Counted from the first letter of the stretch, positions 1-11,003 are shown. The stretch is DNA of 64,000 nt from Cladophialophora immunda (GCF_000835495.1 NW_015622541.1:744001-808000); one strand, 5' to 3'. A program made the numbers and translations. The notes: generated by a model from the sequence alone, not told the origin.

Positions 1-298
1 TGGAGGATGGTTGGGAGTCGCACCATTTCCTGCAGCATTGTGTAGTTCGCGAAATGAAACCTCAATATGTATATCAGGCTCGAAATCGATGAACAGATCA
101 GGTTGGGCTTTGTCCAACAGTGTTTTGTATATTTGTAGATCACTGGAGTAGGTATCTGTGCTACCAGGGGGCAGGTTCTCTGGATATCGACTGGAGTCTA
201 GATATGCCTGCTGGAGCTGCGGTGGAATCTGTAGAGTTTGCATTTCTGAAGTGACCGTCTCTGATAGACACTCCTTCAACAGTTCTGACCCAGGAGCA
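1..298 (-). CDS. Partial open frame of unknown function, runs off left edge
   Basis: Read on the minus strand, about 99 codons stay open from near 298 to the window edge, with ordinary protein-like composition (motifs QIPPQLQQAYLD and LFIDFEPDIHIEVSF). A TGA lies immediately upstream in the same frame, followed by a further open stretch up to about 549, so the segment either starts at a splice acceptor (an AG sits just before 298) or belongs to a broken gene. No domain is recognised. The start, the exons and even coding status are uncertain because the rest lies outside the window. Confidence 0.35.
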
Positions 299-1072
299 TC
301 TCAAAATATATTGCTATATTGCCATCGCCTGGTCCGCCACTCGATGGCAGTGCCTTTGTAGTTTATGGCCACGAAGAGCCTTACGCTGCCGCAAAGATTG
401 CCTCTGAGAATTGCAGGCGTATTCATCTCGAGGAGTCTGGGCAAGGATTGTCGAAGGGGTAGTTCTTGGCTACAGCGCCTTGCTGCAGTGGCTGGCGCAT
501 TGGCTCGTACGAGCCGAAATAAGCGAAGGGGTGGAGGAGGAATGCCCAAAGCAACTCCTCAGCCTCACAAATAGGCTCATGGCGACGGCTAGATGCCCCT
601 GCACGGACAGGCATCGAATAACCGACTCAGCCTCATCCAGTCTGCCTGCTTCAACCACTTTCCACTGGACTCGTGTTCCACATGCCGGCTTGCCGCTCAC
701 CCCTCACTTTCCTGGCTCAGTGGCGCTTTGCCACGTTCCAATCGATACATGATTTAGATATCATCTGTCCATTGAACCTGTCATAAGAGGCGCCACTTGT
801 CTCCCTATTCAGGAGAGACTGACCGACGTTTCTCCTGAGACGTGGCTGGCGCTTGCTGGGTGCTACCTGGAGCTGTTGGCTTATCCCTCAGCCTTCGCAG
901 CTCTCTTTTGTCTTCCTGCTCTGCTTTTAGAACACAAAACCTCTTTCACCACGGTACCTCAAGTTATGGGAGCCAGTCCTTACATCAGTAAGAGGCTCTG
1001 GCACCTCAAAGATCCAATGGTCAAGCGCCTATGGAACGACAGATGTCAGATCTGTTGCAAATGGGCATTGTT

Positions 1073-1414
1073 CTAAACAAAACCTACACAGTCTTCGTTG
1101 AATTCGAGCCCAGGATATTTTGATTGGGGGAATTTTTGCTCCAGATATCCTTTGAGCTTGTCCCACGTCATGCCGCTGTACACTCCGTAACTTTCTCGAT
1201 AGAGCTTGTACTTTGGCTCCGTTTTCTTGCTTTGTTGGTGGAAAGGCTGGGTCAGTCTGCGTGGCAAGGACACACCACGACTACTTTCGCCTGTCGGCTT
1301 TCGATGCAGGTCGTGAGACATGTTGCCTACATCAACAGAAGAACAATTTAAGAGAATGGGCGAACAAGTCGAGCCCAAGTTTGGGAAGACAGCCTTGGGA
1401 CCAGAGAAGTTCAT
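1073..1414 (-). CDS. Possible small protein or last exon, unknown
   Basis: This 113-codon ATG-started frame has a C-terminal half that looks like real protein (GVYSGMTWDKLKGYLEQKFP, about residues 76-95), while the N-terminal half looks random. It may be the last exon of a spliced minus-strand gene rather than a complete ORF. No family is recognised. It lies on the same strand as the partial frame at the left edge, but I could not join the two by convincing splice sites. Confidence 0.25.
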   Translation of the reverse strand: MNFSGPKAVFPNLGSTCSPILLNCSSVDVGNMSHDLHRKPTGESSRGVSLPRRLTQPFHQQSKKTEPKYKLYRESYGVYSGMTWDKLKGYLEQKFPQSKYPGLEFNEDCVGFV

Positions 1415-2813
1415 TTTTCAATCTCGCCCAGCCGCACTTCTCCTCCCTCAAGGTCGAGTCTGTGAAGTGGTGAAGACTTCAGCTGACCGGTGTGCGACAC
1501 GAGTCCATGCGGGCATGTGAAGGCATATCGTGCCGAAGCGATGTTCAATCATGAATTCGTCTGGAAAGTCTGGCCTTTGTGGCGTTAAAAAACGTCCGTT
1601 TATTGGACCGCGACGGTGATTGTCTTGGGGAAGTCAAGCTTGTTCTGTAGACCCTTGCAAGATTAGCAATCAGACTGGCTCGTATCAACATGTGATGGGT
1701 GCGTTCCTTGCCCGTTCAGGCGTTGTGTAACCCTCTTGACCCCCAAGCTTCTGCAAGCAGGAGAACTTGGGAAAAGCCTGGACGAGCGCAGGCTTAAGCA
1801 AGCCATGGAGGCACGGGGTGGTTTCAGGCTGAATTCGCACGCTGGGGGTATTGCAGTCGGCGATTTTGTTCGAGCCTCAGCCGCAGTAGGCTTCTAAACA
1901 GACTTCTAAACATGGTCCGTGTTGGGTCGGGTAGGATACGGCAAGAGTTGAAATGAGGCTCATGGGTTGCGTCCAGGTCGTTGACGCCCCTCGACACTTT
2001 CCCGTGTCTGCCCCGAGGTATGCTCGTATTGTGTAGATGGAGTTTCGGATCCAATCCAACAGGAATATTCCCAGGTATATTGACAAAGACGTCCATGCCA
2101 TAGCCCGACTATTCGCAACTAGGCCTATTGGCCACAATTTGGCAAGGCAAAATATCAGCCATAGGCCGAGGAAAGGAGAATGCATAGCTTGGCCAAAGAC
2201 TGAATAGTCTGTCTTGACAATACTTTCTATCCTATGCTGTTGTATCTCTTCGGTGCCATTTGTTCCGGGGAATACTTCTATTTGCAGCTGCATTCTACAT
2301 CTGCGATTTACCTTCCGCTAAGGATCGTAAGCCGGGAGGAGAAAGATGCGTGGTCTCTCTCAGCCTTGCCCTACTTCATCACCCGTCCTACGATTGTGTG
2401 GGTGTAACAGGCAATCGATGATCAAATCCTCTTTGTTCCTCGGTTCCTCAAGCTCCTGATGGACCACCGCGCACGGCTTTGCCTCTCCATGACGTGGAGA
2501 GTCGCGACAGGAACGACGTGTGCCTACGATTGTTCGACACGGTGGTTTTGATAGAATGGCACATAGGTCACGTCAGGTGGGTATAGTGCTCGCGAGGTTC
2601 TACGGAGTACTGTTTACAGAATTCGAGGTCCGGCGAAACATTCGGTCATTTGACGCAAAGAGCTTCCCAGCCAATCAACGTCGACGCAAAAGATCTGTCT
2701 CTTGGCGGACGTTCGGGCTCTTCTCAATTGCGCCTCAAGCAACATAGCTCCAGCACCTCCTCAAGCTTCCAACTTCGACAACCACCGCCTCTCTTCTCTT
2801 TCTCATCCTCAAC
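1415..2813. other. Gap with no secure gene; upstream region of the Rieske gene
   Basis: I see no convincing gene. A minus-strand frame at 1877-2293 begins with ATG and has two hydrophobic stretches, but it has no recognisable domain and an abrupt low-information end. The last few hundred bases are pyrimidine- and CA-rich, as expected for the promoter and 5' leader of the downstream Rieske gene. Confidence 0.4.
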
Positions 2814-3755
2814 ATGCGTCCCGTTCCGGCGTCAGCGGGCTCTGCCCTGCGCACTTGGACCCGACACAGCCTTCCCGTCAACTCCTCCTCAGCCTCCTCC
2901 CAGTCCTCCCGTCTAGCCATCACAGCTTCAAACATCCCTCAACGACGACTGGAATCCTCCGGAGCAGAAGCAACAGGTAGCACCAGCTTCCAGAGCCCTT
3001 TCAGGACGACCAAGTATGATACACACAAGATTCCCAGCTTCAAGACATACGAGTCCAAAAACTCCGAGATCACGAACCGAGTCTTCCAGTACTTCATGGC
3101 CGGATCAATGGGGCTGTTGGCTGCCGCCGGCGCGAAAAATACCGTACAAGGTAGAGACATCCCCATTTGAGCTCCAGCAAGCACCGCCCTTGCCTGGTAC
3201 ACCGGTTTGGCCCATTTGGAGTGGCGCAGAGCTGACCGAGTTGCGAAATTGTACAGACTTCCTAGAAAACATGTCCGCCTCTGCCGACGTGCTGGCCCAA
3301 GCTAAGGTGGAAATCGATTTGGCCTCCATCCCCGAGGGCAAGAACGTTATCATCAAATGGAGAGGAAAGCCCGTCTTCATCCGTCATCGTACCGAAGACG
3401 AGATCAAGGAGGCCGAATCTGTCGAGTACGTCCTAGTTTCTTTCCTTGCGAGGAAGCTACGTTCCCTCTAGAAGTACCTCTTGTTCTGACGATCGCCCAC
3501 AGTATCTCAATCCTCCGTGACCCTCAGAAAGATGCCGACCGCGTCAAGAAACCCGAGTGGCTTGTCATGTTGGGCGTCTGCACACACTTGGGGTGCGTCC
3601 CCATCGGCGAAGCAGGCGATTTTGGTGGTTGGTTCTGTCCTTGCCATGGTTCGCATTATGATATTTCGGGACGAATCAGGAAAGGACCCGCGCCATTGAA
3701 TTTGGAGGTGCCCGAATACGAGTTCCCGGAGGAAGATAAATTGATCATTGGTTAG
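2814..3755 (+). CDS. RIP1: Rieske iron-sulfur subunit of the cytochrome bc1 complex
   Basis: Ubiquinol-cytochrome c reductase iron-sulfur subunit of complex III, in the mitochondrial inner membrane. It carries the 2Fe-2S centre that passes electrons from ubiquinol to cytochrome c1. Three exons are read: 2814-3150, 3257-3425 and 3503-3755, giving 252 aa. Residues 1 to about 45 form an Arg/Ser-rich presequence. One membrane anchor lies at about 90-107. The cluster-binding loops are CTHLGC (195-200) and CPCH (214-217), with both Cys-His pairs intact, and the protein ends in the usual EDKLIIG-type tail. Introns of 106 and 77 bases restore the continuous family sequence [14 protein letters not shown] and V|DISILRD. 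Length is close to that of other fungal Rieske proteins. The identification is essentially certain; only the exact first intron edges rest on reading by eye. Confidence 0.96.
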
Positions 3756-4431
3756 ACAATGCCACCAGGCGGGACAAGGAGCGGCGAGCCCACCGAGGCG
3801 CCTTGTGGTTGTACGTGGCAGCTGCTGCGATCGAAGAGGCCAAGCTAGGGACGGGACCCGAGGTGCGCAAGAGTTATTTGTACATATTAGACAGCAAGAC
3901 GCTGGGAGATGCCAGGATACAGGGTGATTGGAGAAGATCCAAGAGCATTCCATCGCTGGCTGTGAGAAGGGGAAGCAAGAACTACAAAACCAAAACCCAC
4001 ATATATTCATTATTTCGGTTGACGCAAATCTCCATCTTGGTGTCTGTCTCTGTGTCCCGTGGAGCTCATACATTGCTCTGTATGTTGACGCACAGCAAAC
4101 TTCTATGCTCAGGTACGGGAACCGAGAGTTCAGAAACAAAACTTCAAGCTGTAGAGGTCTTGGTATACCCTGGCTCCCTTCTTCTCTATATCGTACATTA
4201 CACTCGTTCACTGACTCCGCCTCCTCGGGTGGAAACACTGGGAGTAGTGCTATCTACAGAACATGGGGTGGGTGTTTTGCAGTCCCAATCATAGACGGAC
4301 GAATTCATAGATCGATGGGGTAGGTGGATCGGAATATATACAACAAGCTAGGCGACCTCTGCGTCCTAGCTCCAATTAACCCGCTAGAAGTTGTTGGGTT
4401 AGTTTTGGGTGTGCAGAGACGTGATAGTACA
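3756..4431. other. Convergent 3' gap between Rieske and She9 genes
   Basis: The two flanking genes converge here, so this should hold both 3' UTRs. Frames in it (for example 3803-4294) lack a sensible start and a family resemblance. I see no gene, RNA or repeat. Confidence 0.5.
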
Positions 4432-5955
4432 CTACCGCGGCCGGAGGAGCACAAACAGGAGGCCCATGATGGCCATGCCGCCAGCGACGCCCTCCATGGC
4501 CACGGTGGTCAAGTCCCTCTGCGACACGAGGATCTTGTGGTCGTCACTGAACAGCGCCCTCAGGGAGTCTTCGTAACATGCGAAGCGGGAGTCGGGAGAT
4601 GTCCAGCGTGGGAACCCATTGGCGGGCTGCTGTGATGGCGTCGTATCAGCCATGACAGAAGAGAGAAGAGCGTCCGCAGTGCCTGCAGGCACTGTCTCTT
4701 CAATCTCGAGTTCGTGTGCTGTTACAGTATCGACGGCTGCTTCGATTTTCGATAAGGGAGGTGGCGTTGGAGCTTTATCGTCCGATGTTGAACCCGTAAC
4801 AGCATCAACAATCTGTTCCGCAATGTTGTCCGCCACCGCCTCGACTTTCTCACCGGCCGTCATGCTCGCTGCAGCTTCCGCCATAGTCTGATTCGGCTGT
4901 ACCACTGCCATTTTGGTCTCTTCCTCCTTTTCTTTCAGTGCCAACTCCACCTTCTCTTCGAAGCCTTTGACCAAGCGTTTCCTCCGCCATGGTTCCAAGA
5001 CGACCTGGAAGATGAGGAACAACAACACGTTGATTCCCATCAATCCCCACGTGCCCCACGTAGACATCTGCCTTATCTTATCACTCCAGATTTGTTCTTC
5101 GTGGTACCGAGCTAATATAGCCCTCGCAAGCTTGGTAGACGCTTCCTCATACCGGGCTTCTGCGTCGCTAACTTCCTTTTGCGCAGCGGCTTCGGCTTGC
5201 TCATTGGCGTGATCGGATCGATATAAACTGGTAAATCTCTCCAGGTCTGCGGGCGACCACGTATGCTTTCTGTGCAGCAGATCATTGACTTCCCGTTGCG
5301 TGGTACTACGCATAGCAATGGCTTCGCTATACCGCGCCCGAGCGTCCTTCACTGCTGCACGACATTCTTGTACTATAGACTCTTGGCGTTCAATGTCAGC
5401 TTTCAATGTTTCGATTCCTGAATAGCCTGTTAGGTCATTGAGGCGGCGAGAGGCCGTAAAGACGTGGGTTTGGAAGTTGTCCATGAAATGGGCAAAGCGT
5501 TGTTGAAGATCGGTATAGCGAGAGGAGATGGCGGACGGCAGGGGTTTACTGGAAGAACTGGAGGGCTGCGCTGGTTCTGGTTTATCGGGGGCCTTGTGTT
5601 CCTCATGTTTGGAGGTATGTACTATTGAGGAGGACTCGGGAATGGTGTGGACAATCGTTTCATCCTGAGGGTGCTTGAGCTTGTGTGGCATCTGCGCCGC
5701 GGCATCTGCTCTTGAATCGAGGCTCTCGCCTATTCGATCCTTCGCATCCTCTATCTCTCGACTAATGTCCGTCTTTTTCTCGCTATAAAACCGAGCTCGA
5801 ACAGCTATCCCTGGCTGATGGCGGGTCCATGGCTGCGCTCTTGGACGCACCACGGTCGAGAATTGACGGGGACATGCGAGGGATCGGTGGACGGGCTTCG
5901 CGGCTCGAAAAGCGGACCATAATGTCTGGGACAGCCGGAGGGGAGCTTGCTGCAT
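4432..5955 (-). CDS. SHE9: She9/Mdm33-family mitochondrial inner-membrane protein
   Basis: Member of the She9/Mdm33 family, inner-membrane proteins that affect mitochondrial shape and inner-membrane fission in yeast. The start used is the ATG at 5955 (507 aa). It begins with a basic presequence (to about residue 55, ending RARFYSEK). A start further upstream in the same frame would put 60 non-mitochondrial-looking residues before it. After a Ser/Pro/Lys-rich linker (about 100-140) comes a long heptad-like coiled coil (about 150-300) holding the family region NDLTGYSGIETLKADIER. A first membrane segment lies at about 302-320 (GLMGINVLLFLIFQVVL), then an acidic, Ala-rich stretch and a second hydrophobic segment at the extreme C-terminus (487-507). 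This two-anchor, coiled-coil layout is that of the family. A single exon is read. Confidence 0.9.
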   Translation of the reverse strand: MQQAPLRLSQTLWSAFRAAKPVHRSLACPRQFSTVVRPRAQPWTRHQPGIAVRARFYSEKKTDISREIEDAKDRIGESLDSRADAAAQMPHKLKHPQDETIVHTIPESSSIVHTSKHEEHKAPDKPEPAQPSSSSSKPLPSAISSRYTDLQQRFAHFMDNFQTHVFTASRRLNDLTGYSGIETLKADIERQESIVQECRAAVKDARARYSEAIAMRSTTQREVNDLLHRKHTWSPADLERFTSLYRSDHANEQAEAAAQKEVSDAEARYEEASTKLARAILARYHEEQIWSDKIRQMSTWGTWGLMGINVLLFLIFQVVLEPWRRKRLVKGFEEKVELALKEKEEETKMAVVQPNQTMAEAAASMTAGEKVEAVADNIAEQIVDAVTGSTSDDKAPTPPPLSKIEAAVDTVTAHELEIEETVPAGTADALLSSVMADTTPSQQPANGFPRWTSPDSRFACYEDSLRALFSDDHKILVSQRDLTTVAMEGVAGGMAIMGLLFVLLRPR

Positions 5956-6377
5956 CGCGAGCAGCAATGTAATCTTCACATCCAGCGAGGCCACGAGCAC
6001 AGTGTCACGCTTCCAGTCGAGCAGACACAGAAAGCAGCTTCCATTGATCGGCGAGTTTTTTTCGGCGAGGAAGGTGTGCCGGCTCCGAGAATGGGCGGCA
6101 CCAGGCACTACGAGCAAATGAGCTGCCGACGTCATAAGCAGGAGAATCGAGAATTGCAGGCTTGGCCGGGATTCCCCTTTCGGCCATGCAACCTCCCCGC
6201 CAAAAATTGATCAAAATGATCCCAATGCTCGTCAACATCCAGGGGAAAATCTCTAACCTTGAGCCATCATCCGTGCCTGGCGCGCCAAACCACCCAACCA
6301 TAATCGGATCTCCCTCCCCAAGCCGCTTCTGTCGGTCTTGTCCCGGTTAGGAGACAGAGACGGCATCGAAGACCGAC

Positions 6378-6385
6378 ATATATAT
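6378..6385 (+). promoter_or_regulatory. TATA-like element before the HAD phosphatase gene
   Basis: The octamer atatatat lies about 90 bases upstream of the ATG at 6475 and is followed by a long CT-rich tract, a common arrangement in ascomycete promoters. It lies in the 519-base gap shared with the divergent She9 gene. No expression evidence is available; this is a positional guess. Confidence 0.35.
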
Positions 6386-6474
6386 CGGTCTATCGGAGTC
6401 TTCTTCTCACAGTCTCTCTTTTTGTCCTTCCTCGGTCTCGTCCTTTAGATCACTCATCAGACAGAGTATTCACG

Positions 6475-7305
6475 ATGCCATTCCCTCAGACTCTCGAGGC
6501 TAAGCCTCGGGTGATCTTCTTCACCGACTTTGACGGCACAATCACCCTTCAAGACACCAACGACTTCATCACAGACAACTATGGCATGGGCTACGAGAAG
6601 CGGCGGAAACTCTTCCACGCGGTCATCGACAAGACCGACACCTTCCGCAACACATTTCAGCAGATGGTAGACTCCTGGAACATGCCATTCCCGCAGGTCC
6701 TGGAGATCCTGAAGGAGAACATCAGCTTGGACCCGGCGTTTCGGGATTTCGTGCTGTGGGCCCGCGACATGAAGGTCCCCGTCATCGTGCTGAGCAGCGG
6801 CATGGCCCCCGTGCTGGAGGCCCTACTGGACCATCTGCTGGGCGAAGACCTGATGAAGGATCTGGAGATCGTGGCCAACGCGACGCAGTTGGTCCCGCCC
6901 GAAAACTCGCTCGAAAAGCCTGGCGGCTGGACGATCCGGTACCGTGACGACTCGGGCTTCGGGCACGACAAGTCTCTAACGATCCGCCCTTACGCGGATG
7001 CGATTGCCAAGATGCCCGCGCATGAGAGACCCACGCTGCTGTATGCGGGCGACGGTGTTTCCGACCTGAGTGCCGCGCGAGAGACGGATCTCTTGTTTGC
7101 CAGAGAAGGCATGGATCTCGTGACGTACTGTGAGAATGAAGGAATTCCCTTCACAGAATTCAGCGGCTGGGAGAGCATCCTCGAAGAGACAAAGGACATC
7201 TACGACGGCAGGAAGACGGTCAAGAACCTGGCCGAGGAGGGTCTCAGGAGGCATCGGACCAATTCTATGGAGTCAAACGGGGCGGTCAAGCCCACGATCA
7301 GGTGA
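6475..7305 (+). CDS. HAD-superfamily small-molecule phosphatase
   Basis: Soluble phosphatase of the haloacid-dehalogenase superfamily, subgroup near phosphoserine phosphatase/MtnX and the yeast polyol phosphatase Pyp1 (YNL010W). All catalytic motifs are visible: motif I DFDGT (18-22) with the nucleophile and acid/base Asp, motif II SSG (107-109), a Lys at about 166 (HDKS) and motif III GDGVSD (192-197). The single exon codes for 276 aa, the usual size for this group. The last 20 residues are a polar tail outside the domain. The substrate cannot be told from sequence; a sugar-alcohol phosphate or a detoxified side product is plausible by homology to Pyp1. It is transcribed divergently from She9. 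Confidence 0.88.
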   Translation: MPFPQTLEAKPRVIFFTDFDGTITLQDTNDFITDNYGMGYEKRRKLFHAVIDKTDTFRNTFQQMVDSWNMPFPQVLEILKENISLDPAFRDFVLWARDMKVPVIVLSSGMAPVLEALLDHLLGEDLMKDLEIVANATQLVPPENSLEKPGGWTIRYRDDSGFGHDKSLTIRPYADAIAKMPAHERPTLLYAGDGVSDLSAARETDLLFAREGMDLVTYCENEGIPFTEFSGWESILEETKDIYDGRKTVKNLAEEGLRRHRTNSMESNGAVKPTIR

Positions 7306-7605
7306 ACCATTGTGAGCGGCTCAATTTAGCATTGCACGCCTCGATATGGATGGAAATAGAGGGTTATAGCATAGAAGATCATGTGATGGAATCTTCTAAA
7401 ACGATATTTTGGGAATAGACGGCAAACATCTATAGCAAGTTACAAAACAGACAGCGATAGACTTCGGAACACATAGATCACGTTGCGTGGATGACTTTAA
7501 AAAGGCGTATTGATGCACTACTATGGTATTCAGACTCAACAAAAAGAATCATCCCTTCCCCCGCGTTTGCAATGCAGGGAATATGTGTGCCGCCGTCGAC
7601 CAGAA

Positions 7606-9192
7606 TCAAGAATGCTTTTCATCGTATTCGTTCAAGGCCCTCCTCAAGATCTCTTCGTCCCTGGGCACCACGCGGACCGTGTACCGTCGGGGGACGCTGA
7701 CAAGCTGCGTCTGATCCTGCACGCCTTTCACGGGGTGCGTCTCGACCTCGCCGGTCCCGTCGGCCGGGCGAACGTCCTTGATCTCAAACGCGCTGAGCAG
7801 CCGCAGATAGATCGTGTACATCTCGCGGTTCGCCAGGAGACTGCCCGCGCACATCCGGTACCCGAGGCCGTACGTGAAGAGCGGGGCGTCGGGGTTCTCG
7901 AGCCAGCGCTCGGGGCGGAAGGTGAAGGGATCCGCCCAGACTTCCGGGTCCATGTTGCAGGCCCAGGCGTTGAGGAAGACGACGCTCCCGGAGGGGATCG
8001 TGTGGCCGTTGTATACGACATCCTTGACGGTGCCGCGCGGCAGGCTGAGTCGCAGGACCGTGTAGTATCGGAGCAACTCTCGGACGAGAGCCACGATGTA
8101 CGGGATGGATTGGTCGTCGTACGCGTCGCAGAGAATCTGATCCTGCGGGTACACCTTGCGGATCTCCTCGAGAGCCTTCTGCTGGATTTCGGGCCGCTGG
8201 GCAAGAAGCGCCATCGACCACGCGACCAAGGTCGTGAGCGTGTCCAACCCGCCCGAGAGCATGGTCAGAGAGATGGAGACGAGTTCCTCGTTGTTGAGCT
8301 TCGCTTCCTTGTCGAGGATGACGTTCGCTTGGATGCAAGGTTGATGGGTCCCTTTCGCCATCCTGTCGTCCAAGTCGTCATTCAGCTTCTTCAGATACAC
8401 GTCTCTTCGGCGTCGCATGTCGCGGGCGTGGGCACTTCCGAAGCTGAAGGGGTTCAGTCGTAGAAGCGGAATGTAGTCCTGCAGGTTGCCCGTGGTGGAG
8501 CGGAATTTGGACACCTCTTCCTCGACGTGTGTAATTTCCCCAAACAGTTCGTCGTTCTGAGATGCCATACGAGTCCCCCAATTCAAGGTTAGTGCCAGCG
8601 ACAGCGAAAGGCGTTGAATCATGGGCATCGGGTCCACAGGAGTCCGTCCCCCATCTCCATAAGTCAGGAACTCGTTCAAGAAATCTCGGGTCTCGACATC
8701 GATGTGCGGGATGTACGTTGCGACACTCGGTTTGTTCAGGGCTGAGGCTGCACCTTTTCTTCTCCTCTTTAAAGACTCCGAAAATGGGGATGTTCCTATC
8801 GTCGTCCCGCTCGTAGAGCTCACCACCTTATGAAAAGTGTAGAACTCCGGTCTGGAGGCCAGTGCCTGGGAGTTCGCCCCGAAGATCTCGCGTGCGGCTT
8901 TGCTGCCGTTCACCACTATGACGGGGACGTTGCCCAACATGATCTGGTACACATGGCCATATTTTTGGGACCACAGCCGGTACTGCTCTGCTGCGTTGAC
9001 GCGAATCTGATGGATATTGCCGATCATGGGCAACCCTGAAGGGCCATCAAAACCTGGAATGCGTGCCTGGTGTCTTTGAATCTCGGTGATAAGCAGATAT
9101 AGAAGGGCGGAAGCTGCTGCGAAGTATGCCACGAATGCGATGGGAGATTCTTGGGCATGGCCCACTAAGAATTTGAGCGTTTTGTCAATCAT
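7606..9192 (-). CDS. Cytochrome P450, CYP504-like (phenylacetate hydroxylase type)
   Basis: ER-anchored haem monooxygenase. The ATG at 9192 opens a single-exon protein of 528 aa. A membrane anchor lies at about 18-36 and a proline hinge (FDGPSGLPMIGN) follows. The oxygen-binding I-helix shows SGGLDTLTT, the K-helix ExxR is present (RELLR), the meander reads FRPERWL, and the haem loop is FTYGLGYRMCAG at 439-450 with the axial Cys at 448. The wording around the haem loop (CAGSLLANRE) is typical of the CYP504 family, whose Aspergillus members PhacA and PhacB hydroxylate phenylacetate and hydroxyphenylacetate toward homogentisate. The exact substrate is an inference from this resemblance. Two more minus-strand enzyme genes lie upstream of it (GFA protein and SDR). 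Confidence 0.9.
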   Translation of the reverse strand: MIDKTLKFLVGHAQESPIAFVAYFAAASALLYLLITEIQRHQARIPGFDGPSGLPMIGNIHQIRVNAAEQYRLWSQKYGHVYQIMLGNVPVIVVNGSKAAREIFGANSQALASRPEFYTFHKVVSSTSGTTIGTSPFSESLKRRRKGAASALNKPSVATYIPHIDVETRDFLNEFLTYGDGGRTPVDPMPMIQRLSLSLALTLNWGTRMASQNDELFGEITHVEEEVSKFRSTTGNLQDYIPLLRLNPFSFGSAHARDMRRRRDVYLKKLNDDLDDRMAKGTHQPCIQANVILDKEAKLNNEELVSISLTMLSGGLDTLTTLVAWSMALLAQRPEIQQKALEEIRKVYPQDQILCDAYDDQSIPYIVALVRELLRYYTVLRLSLPRGTVKDVVYNGHTIPSGSVVFLNAWACNMDPEVWADPFTFRPERWLENPDAPLFTYGLGYRMCAGSLLANREMYTIYLRLLSAFEIKDVRPADGTGEVETHPVKGVQDQTQLVSVPRRYTVRVVPRDEEILRRALNEYDEKHS

Positions 9193-9299
9193 CTTGGTAT
9201 CCCTGTGAATGGATGGCGAGCGACAACAGGAAATGAGAACAGAAAAGAGGGCGAAGAGAATGGTCTACACGGCGGAAGACTGAGCAAAGTGATACCCGG

Positions 9300-9306
9300 T
9301 ATATAT
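9300..9306 (-). promoter_or_regulatory. TATA-like element before the P450 gene
   Basis: The sequence tatatat lies 108-114 bases upstream of the P450 start codon at 9192, in a 588-base stretch without a gene. The position suits a core promoter, but this rests only on sequence and distance. Confidence 0.35.
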
Positions 9307-9780
9307 CACCCACCAAGCGCAAGATCCACCCCGGAATTCTGATGTGAGGGGGACGGCACTGGGACTGTGGAGAGATATGGCGACCACCAACCACGACGCC
9401 GCCTCATTCCGTGGTCCGTTTGTGGAGGGCGGAATCAACACCGCAGGATGGTGTGGCGGACATCCTCGCTTGGGGCTGGTCCTGGATATGGGAATTCGTT
9501 CATTGGGTCATTCTGCATAGCACAGGTCAGTTGATGGGGTCTTTCCGACCAGAGAGCCCATCTCCTCAGCCTGAAATGTGCCGTAAAGCAAATTGGAAGG
9601 GTATTTTGAAACCAAGACGCCTGTAGGCCTGTGCTTTCGAAAACAGCGAATATTTCAACGAAATGCGCTATCTTGTCTGATCGGTATCTTGAAGTCCCTA
9701 AGGTTGGTCGAGGGATGCAACACATGAGAGGTGTGGTGCTCAGTATTGATGGGACATCCGACGGCAGATCCGCTCCCTCC

Positions 9781-10361
9781 TCATTCTTGCGGAAACGACT
9801 GCAGGAATTTGGTCCCTCCGACATCATGGTCGGTGATGCCAGGGACCACATTGTTCCAGAACAGGTTACCCATGTTTGGCGTGCAGAGCTCCTTGTAGAG
9901 TCCTCCTTCACGCTCAAACTTGGTGCCAAGTTCGGTGCCTTGTTCGCTACCCTCGATTTTCTTGCCAATCAATGTTTCTTCATCAACAGTGCCCGTCATG
10001 ACGACTATCATGTCGTCCATGCCAATGATTCGCCAGGTAAGGCCGCTCCCGCATTGAGAACAAAAGGATCGGACAGCTGTTTGGCTTGACTGGTACTCCT
10101 TGTAGGTTGGAGACTTGGTTATGTCGTCGACAAATTGCGACGGGTGAATAAGAAGGTCATGGGAGACCAACGCTCCAGTCCATTTGCGGCACATTGTACA
10201 TTGACAGGTGGCTGCCTGGGGACATTTGTTAGAGCTATACGCCATCTGCGGAGCAAGCATCATACATTGGCCGGCCATGCTGCGCCCTCTGGAAATACCA
10301 CCTTGTATCTTATGGAGCCGCACAAGCAGCCACCAGAGATTGATTCTGGCCTGGAAGTCAT
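9781..10361 (-). CDS. GFA-domain (glutathione-dependent formaldehyde-activating-like) protein
   Basis: Small zinc protein of the GFA/CENP-V family. Two exons are read: 10361-10266 and 10215-9781, joined over a 50-base intron in phase 0, giving 176 aa. The splice is needed because the first zinc pair (GGCLCGSIRY, residues 10-19) lies in another frame from the rest. The other Cys sets are CQCTMCRK and FCSQCGS, completing the family's two zinc sites. A longer unspliced frame exists but loses the first Cys pair, so it was not chosen. Family members are annotated as formaldehyde-glutathione adduct enzymes, but most fungal members are uncharacterised and the reaction is unknown here. It lies between the P450 and an SDR on the same strand. 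Confidence 0.85.
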
Positions 10362-11003
10362 CGTAAGTGATGTATCGACGAGGCAAGGACGGCTTAAGTA
10401 GATGGATGTAGCGGAGTTACCAAGCTGGAGTTGTTGGTGTACGTCCTATTTCTGCGGTAGTTGAGGGCAATTATATATTCAGGGTGCTCTTCGATTCAAC
10501 GCAAGCTGAGCTGGGGCCTTTTAGGCAGCGGTGTTGATTGATAATTTTTGTTATCTAAGTTGGTTAAGTTGGTCGCTTGCTTCATCCTTGTCAAAATGGT
10601 TCAAGCCAAGGAACGTCGTCAAGGCATTTCCTGCCTTTGCCGTCCGACCAAGGGATGGCCAGGATCATTTGAGAGAGGGAGCAGCCGGGGCATTGTCTCG
10701 TATTTGCTCATCAAACATGGTAGGAGTCCAAGGCAAGGCATGTATACTTAGAAGATGCCAATTGACCGGTCTTTGGACAAGGCTTGGCCGTGGCTTGCCA
10801 ACTAGGCATCCAAGTCTTATCCTGTTCTGATTGCACGATGCATAGAGATACAAGGTGTGATTGGTCCCTAGTCCGGAGTGTATTGGGTAAGCAATGTAAC
10901 CTGGCCGAGTCGATTGGGGTTATGCTCTTCCAGACTCTGAAAGTCCATACGTGCTCGGCCACTTCCTTCGTATACTGCTCCTGGTTGAATACGGTGGCGA
11001 GGT
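10362..11003. other. Gap between GFA and SDR genes
   Basis: About 640 bases lacking any frame with a recognisable domain. It should contain the promoter of the GFA gene and the 3' end of the SDR gene. I see no RNA gene or repeat. Confidence 0.4.

Noticed and set aside
1877..2293. Minus-strand ATG frame of 138 aa with hydrophobic stretches
   Set aside because: No domain, no conserved-looking motif and no splice partner; hydrophobic runs arise easily in such AT-balanced sequence.
7510..8463. Plus-strand 317-codon open frame
   Set aside because: It lies exactly opposite the P450 exon, whose GC-rich codons leave the antisense frame open; it has no domain.
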